Assembly (NCBI RefSeq): GCF_051465645.1
Contig: NZ_CP195790.1
Location: 3,348,001 to 3,412,000, forward strand
From: Planctomicrobium sp051465645
GTDB lineage: Bacteria > Planctomycetota > Planctomycetia > Planctomycetales > Planctomycetaceae
Direction: 5' to 3'
DNA: 64,000 bases
The position numbers and the translations under genes were made by a program. The notes below the pieces were generated by a model, which made no database searches, was not told where the DNA came from, and was given only the letters and a program-made list of their open reading frames with translations. This document shows, in pieces, positions 55,301 to 63,611 of this stretch; position 1 is the first letter of the stretch; every line of letters starts with the position of its first letter.

Positions 55301-57400
55301 CCGCAGTCATTGCGGGGCGCCATCATTCACACCGACGCAGGAGCGAATACCTGTCGCGCGTATGTCCCGAAAGTCGATGGAGCCGGGTACACAGCCGAGG
55401 TTGTGAACCTGCTTGAAGGAACTCGCAACCGCTGGTTCCGGCCAAGCGACGTTTGTGTCGCTCCTGATGGAAGTCTGATGGTCGCAGACTGGTACGACGC
55501 TGGCGTGGGCGGTCACCGGATGCAGGACATCGAACATGGGCGAATCTTCCGCCTCGCTCCAGCCAACTCACAGAATTACATCACACCAAAAATCGACGTC
55601 TCGACTCCAGTCGGAGCCACGCAGGCGCTGCAATCTCCAAACATGGCCACACGATATCTGGCATGGACGGCGCTGCAAAAGTTTGACCTGGCTGAATCCG
55701 TGACCGCTCTGCAATCGTTGCTCAATGCCGAAGATCCCATTATGAAGGTGCGCGCGTTCTGGGCATTGGGGAACCTGAAGCTCGATCACTCGGCCCTTGT
55801 TTCTCTGGTGAACGAAGGCCTTACTCACTCGAATCCAGACATTCGCATCGCCGCATTACGTCTCCTGAGACAGCACCGATCCGTGATTTCGTATGCCGAG
55901 ATTCAAGGCTCAATCAAAGCAGACGATCTGTCTCCAGCTGTTCGTCGTGAAATGCTGATTGCTCTGCGAGAGATCCCTTCGAGCTGGTATCCGGAAGACG
56001 CGAAGAAAGATTTCCTCGCGAAAGCCTGGACTCACCTCGCAAAGCAATATGACGGGAAAGATCGCTGGTATCTGGAAGCCCTCGGAATTGCAGCTGACAA
56101 CCACTGGGATGAAATTCTTCCCATCTGGTTGAACGCAGTCGGCGAAGACTGGAAACTGCTGAAATCTGGCCGCGAGATCATCTGGCGATCACGAAGCAAC
56201 GAAACAGCAAACCTGCTCGTTCAGCTGATCAACAGTCCTGTCACTCCTGACAACGAAATCCCGGCATTACTTCGGGCTCTTGATTTTCAGCAGACGGATG
56301 CACGTAATTCCGCACTCCTGCAACTGGCATTCTCCCCTGACCATGCGAATCCTCAGCGGTCCTTGAGTGTTCAATCCGACGCTCTGATTCAACTTGGAAA
56401 TATCGACATCGCCAAAGACCCAAAGCAGGTTGCGGCAATCACTGCTGTCCTCAAAGCGACAGAAGGAACGGACCGCTTTATCAAACTGGTTGGCCAGTTC
56501 AATCTTTCGGATCGATATCCCGACATTCTGTTACTCGCTCGGGCACACCCGGAATCCCAACTGGCTGTCGATGCCATCAAGGTTCTACTCGACAAAGAAC
56601 AATCCGCATTACTGCAGGCAGCTCTCACTGACGAAGACCGTGAGCGAGCCGAGCAGACAATGACCGCTCTTGCGACCTCTGGAGACAAGCGTGCGACTCC
56701 GCTGCTGCTGGCGATTCTTCACGACAATAAGCGCGCTCCATGGGCCAGACAGGCGGCAGTCAACGCATTGGGAAGCAACATTGCCGGGGGAAAGATCCTG
56801 CTTGAGATTGCTCAGAAACAACCTTTGCCAGATGCATTGAAATCGACGTTCGCCGCCAGACTGACAAACTCTCCGGATAACGGAATTCGAACCGCAGCAC
56901 TGAAACTGTTCCCGGTTCCTCCCGGTCGCAATGAGCAACCGTTACCGCCGATTTCGGATCTGTCCAAGAGAACGGGCGACGCACAACGAGGACGTGTTGT
57001 TTTCAACACGACAGGGACTTGTAACAAGTGCCATCAGGTCAACGGAATTGGTGTCGAAGTCGGGCCAAACTTGTCCGAGATTGGCAAAAAGCTGGCAAAG
57101 CCGGCCTTGTATGAATCGATGCTCTTCCCATCTGCAGCAATCAGTCACGGGTATGAGAACTGGTTGATCGCCACTGAAAGCGGACAAATTTACACCGGTC
57201 TTCTTGTAAGTGAAACTGATCAAGAAGTGAAAATCAAAGACGACAAAGGCCTGATCCATACGATTCCTGCGGATCAGATCGAAGCTCGCAAGAAGCAGGA
57301 TGTTTCGCTGATGCCTGCCGACCTGCAACGGCTGATGACGATCGACGAACTGGTCGATCTGGTTGAATATATGACCACTCTGAAAGAGCGTCGTCTCTAA
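52340..57400 (+). CDS. Giant secreted DUF1080-ThuA-NPCBM-dehydrogenase-HEAT-cytochrome c protein
   Basis: 1686 residues. ATG 52340 has AAGGAAT upstream. In order: signal peptide (FLFLLTVLLLTPSLHA); a DUF1080 3-keto-disaccharide-hydrolase-like domain (about 25-200, FDGESLNGWQGRDEFW); a ThuA-like domain (about 210-455, KVVLIAGKPSHAYSHHEHNAG); an NPCBM-type carbohydrate-binding domain (about 520-655, LRWGIGSHANSVIEYALPA); a PVC-type membrane-bound dehydrogenase/beta-propeller (about 690-1080); HEAT-like repeats (about 1100-1530); and a C-terminal heme site CNKCH (1561-1565) with a distal Met. These domains are usually separate or in smaller groups. Role: secreted oxidative sugar degradation, inferred. 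Confidence 0.92.
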   Translation: MKGPFLFLLTVLLLTPSLHAETPVSPFRPIFDGESLNGWQGRDEFWRVENGAITRKGAAETPPEQTTDLVWKNGTVDDFELRFQVRITGRTPAAAGVLFRSEPTANGDVAGTLVTFARANQPGTIQDIGRTVIAKFDQKSPIRDEDWNAYSIRATGGQFTVSVNGTVVAQVTNDNTKELKRSGQLALRLPVSGSAQIEVKEIALQRLPLQNGWKKVVLIAGKPSHAYSHHEHNAGCLLLSKQLQQAAKDGLPVVTAVYANGWPNDVTALDNADTVVAYCDGGANHFLNPNIKEFNELVEKKGIGLVCLHYGVETTAGKNGDHFLKWIGGFFEPHWSVNPHWVANFEALPKHPVTQGVKPFEINDEWYYHMRFVPEMAGVTPILTALPPRETLTRKDGPHSGNPHVRAAVLERNEPQHTAWVYERPNGKGRGFGFTGGHYHANWQHDDFRKLVLNAIVWTAHGTVPEQGVASQTPTVEEMEANQDGKRPEGFQFQSPIKRKAPAAGGGATTKPAYQSPVVSAATPGMGVDITVDIKGAKSLYLVISGTSDGYSCDWADWEEPRLTGEAAGTELKLTDLKWVSATTDFGTVQINKNVQGQPLRSNGRELRWGIGSHANSVIEYALPADHKYTQFKARGVLDEGGVTQGCGSTVQFSVFTEKPSQAFLTSLRMAGAAANHEAALALEQLDVHPELKATLFAFEPMMSNPSAIDIDHLGRVWVCEGKNYRVFQNKDLTGATPPGERLLILSDKDNNGVADHADMFYQGRDIDSAHGIMVLPTADGKGTRALISAGDSIFFLIDDDGDLKADRKEILFTGIAGAFHDHGIHGVQFGPDGRLYFNFGNEGKYIKDKNGNAIVDQAGNVVDHSRKPYQEGMVFRCKLDGSEFQTLGWNFRNNWEVCVDSFGTIWQSDNDDDGNRAVRINYVMEYGNYGYRDEATGAGWKTPRANLEATIPDQHWHQNDPGVIPNVVITGAGAPTGICVYEGSLLPQSLRGAIIHTDAGANTCRAYVPKVDGAGYTAEVVNLLEGTRNRWFRPSDVCVAPDGSLMVADWYDAGVGGHRMQDIEHGRIFRLAPANSQNYITPKIDVSTPVGATQALQSPNMATRYLAWTALQKFDLAESVTALQSLLNAEDPIMKVRAFWALGNLKLDHSALVSLVNEGLTHSNPDIRIAALRLLRQHRSVISYAEIQGSIKADDLSPAVRREMLIALREIPSSWYPEDAKKDFLAKAWTHLAKQYDGKDRWYLEALGIAADNHWDEILPIWLNAVGEDWKLLKSGREIIWRSRSNETANLLVQLINSPVTPDNEIPALLRALDFQQTDARNSALLQLAFSPDHANPQRSLSVQSDALIQLGNIDIAKDPKQVAAITAVLKATEGTDRFIKLVGQFNLSDRYPDILLLARAHPESQLAVDAIKVLLDKEQSALLQAALTDEDRERAEQTMTALATSGDKRATPLLLAILHDNKRAPWARQAAVNALGSNIAGGKILLEIAQKQPLPDALKSTFAARLTNSPDNGIRTAALKLFPVPPGRNEQPLPPISDLSKRTGDAQRGRVVFNTTGTCNKCHQVNGIGVEVGPNLSEIGKKLAKPALYESMLFPSAAISHGYENWLIATESGQIYTGLLVSETDQEVKIKDDKGLIHTIPADQIEARKKQDVSLMPADLQRLMTIDELVDLVEYMTTLKERRL

Positions 57401-57492
57401 TTTGCTGCACTCTCCTCGCCCAGCTACCCCTGAATGAACCCTCTGAATCTGGCGCAGTACTGCAGATTGCGGCCAGCGAAAGGTATGAAGTC

Positions 57493-59520
57493 ATGAGAAA
57501 AATCTTCTGCCGAGCCACACTTTGCTGGTTCGCGCTCGCCGGATCAATTACAGCCGCAGAACCAACTCCAGCTCCCGGCACAGACCTTCTCAATGAATAC
57601 TTTCGACTGGAGACAGACAGATTAAGCTCGCGCTGTCTGGCAGATGTCAAAACCGCTGACGACTGGAACAAGCAGCGTGCGGAGCGTCATCAGGAACTCT
57701 GCGAAATGCTGGGGCTCTCTCCATTCCCAGAGAAAACACCGTTGAACACCGAGATCGTCGAGACTCGCACCATCGATGACATCGTTGTTGAAAATCTTCA
57801 CTTTCAATCGAGGCCTGGCCTTTATGTGACAGCAAATCTTTACCGTCCTAAAGAAGTGAAGGAAAAGCTGCCTGCAATTCTTTACATGTGCGGTCACGCC
57901 GTCGTGAAAGAAGATGGCGTCAGCATGGGGAACAAAACGGCATATCAGCATCACGGGGTCTGGTATGCGAAGAATGGCTATGTCTGCCTGACAATCGACA
58001 CAATTCAGCTTGGTGAAATTCCAGGATTGCACCACGGCACACACAATCTGGGGATGTGGTGGTGGTTGAATCGAGGCTACACGCCAGCCGGAGTCGAAGC
58101 GTGGAATGCCGTCCGTGCCATCGACTACCTGCAATCGCGTCCAGAGGTCGATCCAGAGCGAATCGGAGCAACAGGAAGATCCGGTGGCGGAGCATCCACA
58201 TGGTTCATCGCCGCACTGGATGAGCGAATCAAAGCCGCGGCCCCGGTCGCAGGAATCACAAATCTACAGAACCACATCGTTGATGGCTGCGTTGCCGGAC
58301 ACTGTGACTGCATGTTTATGGTCAACCGATATGGCTGGGACTTTCCAATGCTGGCCGCGCTCATCGCTCCGCGCCCGCTGCTGATCATTAACACCGATCG
58401 CGACCCGATCTTCCCGCTTGATGGTGTCGTGGATATTCATGTCCGTTCGCGTCGCCTCTACAAGCTTCTGGGAGCCGACAATAACACTGGTCTGTTTCTC
58501 TGTCAGGGGGGGCATGTTGATTCACAACATCTACAGAATGCCTCATTTGAATGGTTCAATCGCTTCCTGAAAAAGCAACCAGTCAATGCTCCAATTGAGA
58601 TCATCGCGACCAAGCTCTCGACACCAACTCAATTAAAAGTGTTCGAACAGCTTCCTCAGGACGAGAAAGTCACCGTCTCTCAGGAGTGGTTCCTCTCGGA
58701 GCGAACGCCGAACTTCGGGATCAAGACTGATGCAGGATCTTCATCTGGATACCGCTTCAATCGCGCTGGCCTTCAATCGCCAAACGATGTCACCGCAACA
58801 CTGGTTCAAACTCAGGAGCGAGACGGCCTGCGGTTGCGGACTTATGAATTCGCGTCCGAGAAGCCTTACCAGCTGCAGTTTTTGGTTCTGGATACTGGAA
58901 AATCAGGTGATTTGAAGAAAGTGAACGTCAATGTCCTCGAACCGCTCGCCTGGGACAAACAGGCTGCGGACTTCACAAGCTACTTCACCTCAACAGAAAA
59001 TCCGCTCGATACTGACGGACTCAAGAAATTGATCACCGCTGAGGGAACTCAGGTGTACGTTGCACCTCGTGGGGCAGGGAAGACACGCTGGACCGACGAG
59101 AAGAAAGCCGCAACTCACATTCGACGCCGCTTCTATCTGCTGGGGACAACCGACGATGAACGACGCACCGTCGATATTGCGAACGCGCTTGCAGGAATTC
59201 AGAATGAACTGGTGAAAGACGGAACTTCGGTGACAGTGACTGCATCCGGGCTGGCTGCCGGGTGGACTGCATTTTCCGGCGCACTCGTCCCTTCACAAGT
59301 CGCGTATTTTCTGTCTGACTTGCCGTTCGAGAAAAACGCTGGCCCGTTCTACCTCAACCTTGATCAGGAATCGTCATTGCCAGAAGTCGTTGTCCAACTG
59401 GCTCGATCTGGTAACCCAATCACAGTGCGAAGCACGTCAGACGAGAATCGGGCATTCTGGAGCGAGATCCTGAAGAAATCCAAAGAACTCGGCGTCCCCA
59501 ACCTGACGAACGCTGAATGA
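57493..59520 (+). CDS. Secreted alpha/beta hydrolase, acetylxylan-esterase-like
   Basis: 675 residues. ATG 57493 has AAAGG 9 bp upstream. A signal peptide (LCWFALAGSITAAEP) is followed by an alpha/beta hydrolase: nucleophile elbow GATGRSGGGAST with Ser230, the acid in IINTDRDPIFPLDG, and a His in GGHVDSQHLQ. This is the dienelactone hydrolase/acetylxylan esterase-like group. The C-terminal 300 residues are a second region without recognised family. It lies 92 bp after the giant fusion gene on the same strand, so the two may be co-transcribed and act on the same secreted carbohydrate substrates. A terminator follows. Confidence 0.88.
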   Translation: MRKIFCRATLCWFALAGSITAAEPTPAPGTDLLNEYFRLETDRLSSRCLADVKTADDWNKQRAERHQELCEMLGLSPFPEKTPLNTEIVETRTIDDIVVENLHFQSRPGLYVTANLYRPKEVKEKLPAILYMCGHAVVKEDGVSMGNKTAYQHHGVWYAKNGYVCLTIDTIQLGEIPGLHHGTHNLGMWWWLNRGYTPAGVEAWNAVRAIDYLQSRPEVDPERIGATGRSGGGASTWFIAALDERIKAAAPVAGITNLQNHIVDGCVAGHCDCMFMVNRYGWDFPMLAALIAPRPLLIINTDRDPIFPLDGVVDIHVRSRRLYKLLGADNNTGLFLCQGGHVDSQHLQNASFEWFNRFLKKQPVNAPIEIIATKLSTPTQLKVFEQLPQDEKVTVSQEWFLSERTPNFGIKTDAGSSSGYRFNRAGLQSPNDVTATLVQTQERDGLRLRTYEFASEKPYQLQFLVLDTGKSGDLKKVNVNVLEPLAWDKQAADFTSYFTSTENPLDTDGLKKLITAEGTQVYVAPRGAGKTRWTDEKKAATHIRRRFYLLGTTDDERRTVDIANALAGIQNELVKDGTSVTVTASGLAAGWTAFSGALVPSQVAYFLSDLPFEKNAGPFYLNLDQESSLPEVVVQLARSGNPITVRSTSDENRAFWSEILKKSKELGVPNLTNAE

Positions 59521-59594
59521 TTTCAACTTGATCGGCTGCTGACTGATTGACTCCGGTGAAGCGACGCTGATGATCTGAGTTCGATTCCAACGTA

Positions 59595-59632
59595 ATGGCA
59601 GGTCTCCATATCATGGGACCTGCCATTTTTCA
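59595..59632 (+). terminator. Rho-independent terminator after esterase gene
   Basis: Perfect 11-bp stem AATGGCAGGTC/GACCTGCCATT (59595-59605 with 59618-59628), then tttt. It ends the preceding operon and excludes an upstream start for the GNAT gene. Confidence 0.92.
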
Positions 59633-59672
59633 TGCCGCAGTCTCTTCTTTTCGACCGTCACACGGATTCGTG

Positions 59673-60092
59673 ATGAACATTGAATACCACGCCGATCGAA
59701 CGATCACGCCAAGTGAATTTATCGACGTTCTGCGACGTTCAACCCTCGCCGAACGAAGACCGATCGAGAACGCGGATTGCATTGAACTGATGTTGCAGCA
59801 TGCCTCGGTACTGTGCACGGCCTGGGACGGAGCCAAACTGGTCGGCGTTGCCAGATCCGTCACTGATTTTGCGTTCTGCTGCTATCTATCCGACCTGGCA
59901 GTTGATCAGGAGTATCAGAACCACGGAATTGGCCGCGCGCTCATTGAACTCACTCAAACACAACTGAAAGAGACGGCCAAGATCATTCTTTTGGCGGCCC
60001 CAAAAGCAGTCGACTATTACCCTAAACTTGGGTTTGAGCAGCATCCATCAGCATGGACAATCGACGCCAGCTCTGAGCTGACTTCAAATTGA
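59673..60092 (+). CDS. GNAT family N-acetyltransferase
   Basis: 139 residues from ATG 59673, after the terminator. The acetyl-CoA-binding motif A is clear: SDLAVDQEYQNHGIGRALIE, with the Q/RxxGxG/A type loop QNHGIG. The C-terminal beta strand LLAAPKAVDYYPKLGFEQH is typical. Substrate unknown. It converges with the O-antigen-ligase-like gene, 46 bp apart. The nearby start context lacks an obvious ribosome site. Confidence 0.9.
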   Translation: MNIEYHADRTITPSEFIDVLRRSTLAERRPIENADCIELMLQHASVLCTAWDGAKLVGVARSVTDFAFCCYLSDLAVDQEYQNHGIGRALIELTQTQLKETAKIILLAAPKAVDYYPKLGFEQHPSAWTIDASSELTSN

Positions 60093-60138
60093 AACGATGC
60101 ATCACGCCGGCGTTAAATCAACGTAGACAATACTGACA

Positions 60139-61485
60139 TCAAGACTGTTGTGACGAGAATCCGGCCAGAATTCCCCACGACCAGAGCGCCGCATATCCCA
60201 TGTCATAGCTGAACCAGACAGTCATCATGTTCAGAGTGAGTGCAATCGTCATGGCTGCCAATGCACCGGCGATCACTCCGATTGACCGGTCCCTGGACAA
60301 GCGAAAGCCCGTCCAGATCGCCAGCCCCAGAAGCAGAGTGTAAAGGGCCATGCCGGTCCAGCCGAAACGAAGCCCGAACATCAGGAATGCATTATCCACG
60401 AATCGCAATCTCTTGCGGACCTCTTCGTCCTTTGGAAGATGAGGAACCTCTGGTGGCATCATTGATGTGGCAGCAGTTCCATACCCAATCACGCCAGCTT
60501 CTTTCAAAGATGGCCAGTAGACCTGCCATAGCACAACGCGGTGTGCAGCGCTGCTCCATTCAACAGTCTCTCCATCCAGACGCATGTTCGTCACGTGACG
60601 CTTTTCGCCCCCCATTCGTTCGAACAATGACAGGACCGTATTGAAATCGAGAACGATCCAACCGACAGCCACAGTCGCGACTACGATCAACAACCACTTC
60701 GAGAGAGTTGACCACATCATCCCTGTGACAGCATACAGCACCCCCATTCCCAGAGCAGGGGCTCGTGAAACAGAACCAAGGACACCCAAAAAGCCGATCA
60801 CCGAAGTCCCCATTCCCAGCATTTTCTCCGACGGTGTCCGAGCCCATTTCGCAAGTGCAATTGGCCATGGGGCCAAGGTCATCAGCAACAATCCCCAGAA
60901 GATCGGATGCAGGGTCGTCCCGAATGCTCTCTTCAATCCGTAACGTTGTGCGTCGCGTGCTGTTCCATCATGGGGGCGATCACCAAAGGCGACTTCCCAC
61001 AAGTTAATCCCAGCTACCGATTCAATGATGCTGCCCAGGCTCATCACAAGCAAAACACACGTGACGACGAGTGCTAACGATTCGACATTGCGAGGATCTC
61101 GCACGGCATATCGTCCTGCAACGTAAGGAAGAGCCCACTCCCCATACGCCAAGAGGCCATGTTGAACTGGATTTCCTGAGTGGTATGTATCAGAGACAGC
61201 ATGCAAGACGACGAGAGCAGCAACCGCGAAATCCAACCAGACGATCGATGATCGGATTTCCCAGGGACAACGAATGGCAAATGCCAACAGAAAGACGGCA
61301 GCGATCGACGTTTGCGCCGAGAAAGGAATTCCAAATATTGGAATTTCCAGCCAGACAGGCACTGCGAACGACAACGCAACAGTGGTCCCTAATGCAAAAC
61401 TCGCCCCACGAGTGACGTGAAGTATGGCGCCGATGACAGAGATCACACCAACGCAAAACATCCAACCCATGGAAGATTCAAACAT
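60139..61485 (-). CDS. O-antigen ligase/polymerase-like membrane protein
   Basis: 448 residues, about ten hydrophobic helices. Length, topology and a large soluble loop (about 300-370, with RHVTNMRLDGETVEWSSAAH and HRVVLWQVYW) fit the Wzy_C/WaaL family that polymerises or ligates polysaccharide units. The motif GYGTAATSMMPPEVPHLP after HR..W is the typical position for the catalytic region (the Wzy family HR motif). Specific substrate is unknown. It faces the second polymerase-like gene at 62.2 kb across a 740-bp spacer, marking a polysaccharide locus that continues beyond the window. Confidence 0.8.
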   Translation of the reverse strand: MFESSMGWMFCVGVISVIGAILHVTRGASFALGTTVALSFAVPVWLEIPIFGIPFSAQTSIAAVFLLAFAIRCPWEIRSSIVWLDFAVAALVVLHAVSDTYHSGNPVQHGLLAYGEWALPYVAGRYAVRDPRNVESLALVVTCVLLVMSLGSIIESVAGINLWEVAFGDRPHDGTARDAQRYGLKRAFGTTLHPIFWGLLLMTLAPWPIALAKWARTPSEKMLGMGTSVIGFLGVLGSVSRAPALGMGVLYAVTGMMWSTLSKWLLIVVATVAVGWIVLDFNTVLSLFERMGGEKRHVTNMRLDGETVEWSSAAHRVVLWQVYWPSLKEAGVIGYGTAATSMMPPEVPHLPKDEEVRKRLRFVDNAFLMFGLRFGWTGMALYTLLLGLAIWTGFRLSRDRSIGVIAGALAAMTIALTLNMMTVWFSYDMGYAALWSWGILAGFSSQQS

Positions 61486-62228
61486 AAGATCAGTCTCAGT
61501 TGTGCAAACTCACGAAACCGGCAGCGAGGTAATGAGTCAGCTCATCACGCAGGTTGGATCCAATTGATCTGACCTTGCTCCTGAATTCTTGCCCAAAGTA
61601 TCCTGATTCAGGACGCAGATGTTCATCAGGAGCAATTAGAGTCATCTTCTCACTGCTGTCTCTGGTGATTCGAGCTCAGAACAACAGGAACGGTAAAGCA
61701 ATTTGTTCTATTTGAAAATACGTCCTCTGTGAAAAGGCCGACCTGACGTCCTTTGGGGCCCGTTCTTGTCGAACTGCAACCTGTCCGTAAGTGGCGTCCA
61801 GCAATTCACCTGATTCGATTGGTCGGTGAAGCAATTGGCAAATCTTCACCTGACAAGGCATTTCGATTTATTCAAACAGGCCTGCGTTCGACGTCTTGGC
61901 TTCTGGATCATGGCCACGCGTCTTTGGGGATTCAATCGAGCGTCTCGGTTTTCGCGACTGCAGTCTTCAATGAGGACTTCAAAATCTACAAGCAGCGACG
62001 TCAACTCAAAACCGACCACAGGAAGTGCATCGAGCCTGCCCCCGGTCAATCGGGCAACTCCCAAAATCAACGCAAATAACGTTCGAATGACAGACAGCAA
62101 AAAAGCTGTCAACATAAGCGAAGATCGATTCATCTCCCTTCTTCAATTGATTTTTTGACACCAAGTCGCGGAAGTGTGATAATGTGGCCCATTTGCCATG
62201 AGCCTTCTGCTGATCACAGGATTTGACT
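61486..62228. other. Intergenic region between two polymerase-like genes
   Basis: 743 bp, divergent. It must hold promoters for the polysaccharide genes. One small membrane-protein frame (61846-62133, minus) is the only candidate gene; otherwise nothing is recognised. Confidence 0.45.
61846..62133 (-). CDS. Possible small membrane protein
   Basis: 95 residues. GAAGAAGGGAG lies directly before the ATG, a strong ribosome site but very close. The N-terminal half is hydrophobic (LMLTAFLLSVIRTLFALILG), consistent with one membrane helix plus a second weaker one; the rest is basic. It may be a real small protein of the polysaccharide locus or a chance frame. No family is recognised. Low confidence. 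Confidence 0.28.
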   Translation of the reverse strand: MNRSSLMLTAFLLSVIRTLFALILGVARLTGGRLDALPVVGFELTSLLVDFEVLIEDCSRENRDARLNPQRRVAMIQKPRRRTQACLNKSKCLVR

Positions 62229-63545
62229 GTGCATTCTGAATATTACTATCACGACGACTTCGGCTACGAAGACCGGTCACCACTGACGCTGACCGAGATC
62301 TTGATGGCAATCTGGTGCGCTGTCATGCCAATTTCGACAGTGCTGATCATCCCGACAATCCAGGGGACCCTACCTGCTGTCATGGTCAGTGTCCTCAGCG
62401 TGTTCTGGATTTTGTCAAGCCGCAAAGGATGGACAACATTCACCTTGACCGCGCTGTTCTTAGGATTGCTATTCATCGTTTCCCAGGCTGTGCTGCGGTC
62501 GTTCGGAACGATTCAGCTGGAGAACCTTCGAGCCATCGAGAATGACGTCCAGTCACTGGAGTTTCGAACAACAACAATCACTCAAACGCTGTATCTCATT
62601 CCGTGCATTACGATCTTTGCGTTCTTCCGAGAGTATTTCCGGCCAAGGCATTTCAAGTATGTCTTCTTCGGAGCATGGCTGTTTGTCGGCTATGGATTTT
62701 ATGAATATTTTTACTTCGCAATGTTCGGGGAGTCTGGCGACTTTATCTCCAATAGAACATTTCAAAGTGGAGACACTGAACGAAATGCAAGCTGGACACA
62801 GACGATCAGCCTAGGTCCATTAAACTTGATGCGAATGAAAAGCTTTACGCCAGAGCCATCATTCTTTGCGATCAGCGCTGTCCCCTATTTTGCCTTAGCA
62901 TTCTGCGCCAACAGAGCACTTCTTACGGCAGCAATGTTTGCCGCATTGGCTCTGTCGTTTTCAACAAGTAGCTACATCGGAATTGTCGTTTCAATTGCCG
63001 TCATTTCTTTTCTTGTCGGACGAATCGATTTGCGTGTCATCGCAGTCGCCGCAGTGGCTTTCGTCCTGTTTGCACTTGTCGCGTTAATGTACCCGGATGT
63101 CTTCGCCTCAATGTTTGCAGACAAATTCTCTGCGGAGAACCAATCCGGTCAATCGCGTTCAGAAGCGCTTTCTGGAGCAATTGAATACTTCAAGGATCTC
63201 CCGTTTCCATCTAAACTCTTCGGAATTGGTTTCGGAACGGTTTATTTGCCGGCAACGATACGAGCATTGATCGACCTCGGGCTGATCGGCCTGCTGATCT
63301 ATCTGCTCTTATTCCTCAAGCCTGTTGTGAAACTTGAGCGAATCGACTTTGACATTGGAATTCGAGCTGGACTCGTTGCCATGCTCGTTCTCTACACACT
63401 TGCCTGCGAAGAGATCTTTTTGCCGACGACCTGGATGTTTCTTGGGATCGCTTACAACATGCTCGACCACGAACGAGAACTGCGTCGTGCTTATGAATAC
63501 AGGCCTCAGGTCGAGCACCCAGTCTACGAAGAGCCCGTCGCGTAA
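62229..63545 (+). CDS. O-antigen polymerase-like membrane protein
   Basis: About 438 residues. GTG 62229 is 8 bp after AGGA; TTG 62223 is too close. Ten or more hydrophobic segments, a cytosolic acidic N-terminus (EYYYHDDFGYEDRSPL), and a polar loop near MKSFTPEPSFFAISAVP, a segment resembling the EPSxF pattern of Wzy-like polymerases (O-antigen ligase superfamily). It is probably the polymerase of the exopolysaccharide locus whose next gene is the glycosyltransferase. The other polymerase/ligase-like gene is divergent. Pathway and sugar are unknown. Confidence 0.82.
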   Translation: MHSEYYYHDDFGYEDRSPLTLTEILMAIWCAVMPISTVLIIPTIQGTLPAVMVSVLSVFWILSSRKGWTTFTLTALFLGLLFIVSQAVLRSFGTIQLENLRAIENDVQSLEFRTTTITQTLYLIPCITIFAFFREYFRPRHFKYVFFGAWLFVGYGFYEYFYFAMFGESGDFISNRTFQSGDTERNASWTQTISLGPLNLMRMKSFTPEPSFFAISAVPYFALAFCANRALLTAAMFAALALSFSTSSYIGIVVSIAVISFLVGRIDLRVIAVAAVAFVLFALVALMYPDVFASMFADKFSAENQSGQSRSEALSGAIEYFKDLPFPSKLFGIGFGTVYLPATIRALIDLGLIGLLIYLLLFLKPVVKLERIDFDIGIRAGLVAMLVLYTLACEEIFLPTTWMFLGIAYNMLDHERELRRAYEYRPQVEHPVYEEPVA

Positions 63546-63611
63546 CTCGGTTGTCATCCCCTCAGTATTCAGCCAATGATGCCGACGCCCATTCTCTCAG
63601 CAAATTGATCA

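Noticed and set aside
59595..59672. N-terminal extension of the GNAT gene
   Set aside because: It would start inside the perfect terminator stem of the upstream gene; ATG 59673 gives the standard fold start.
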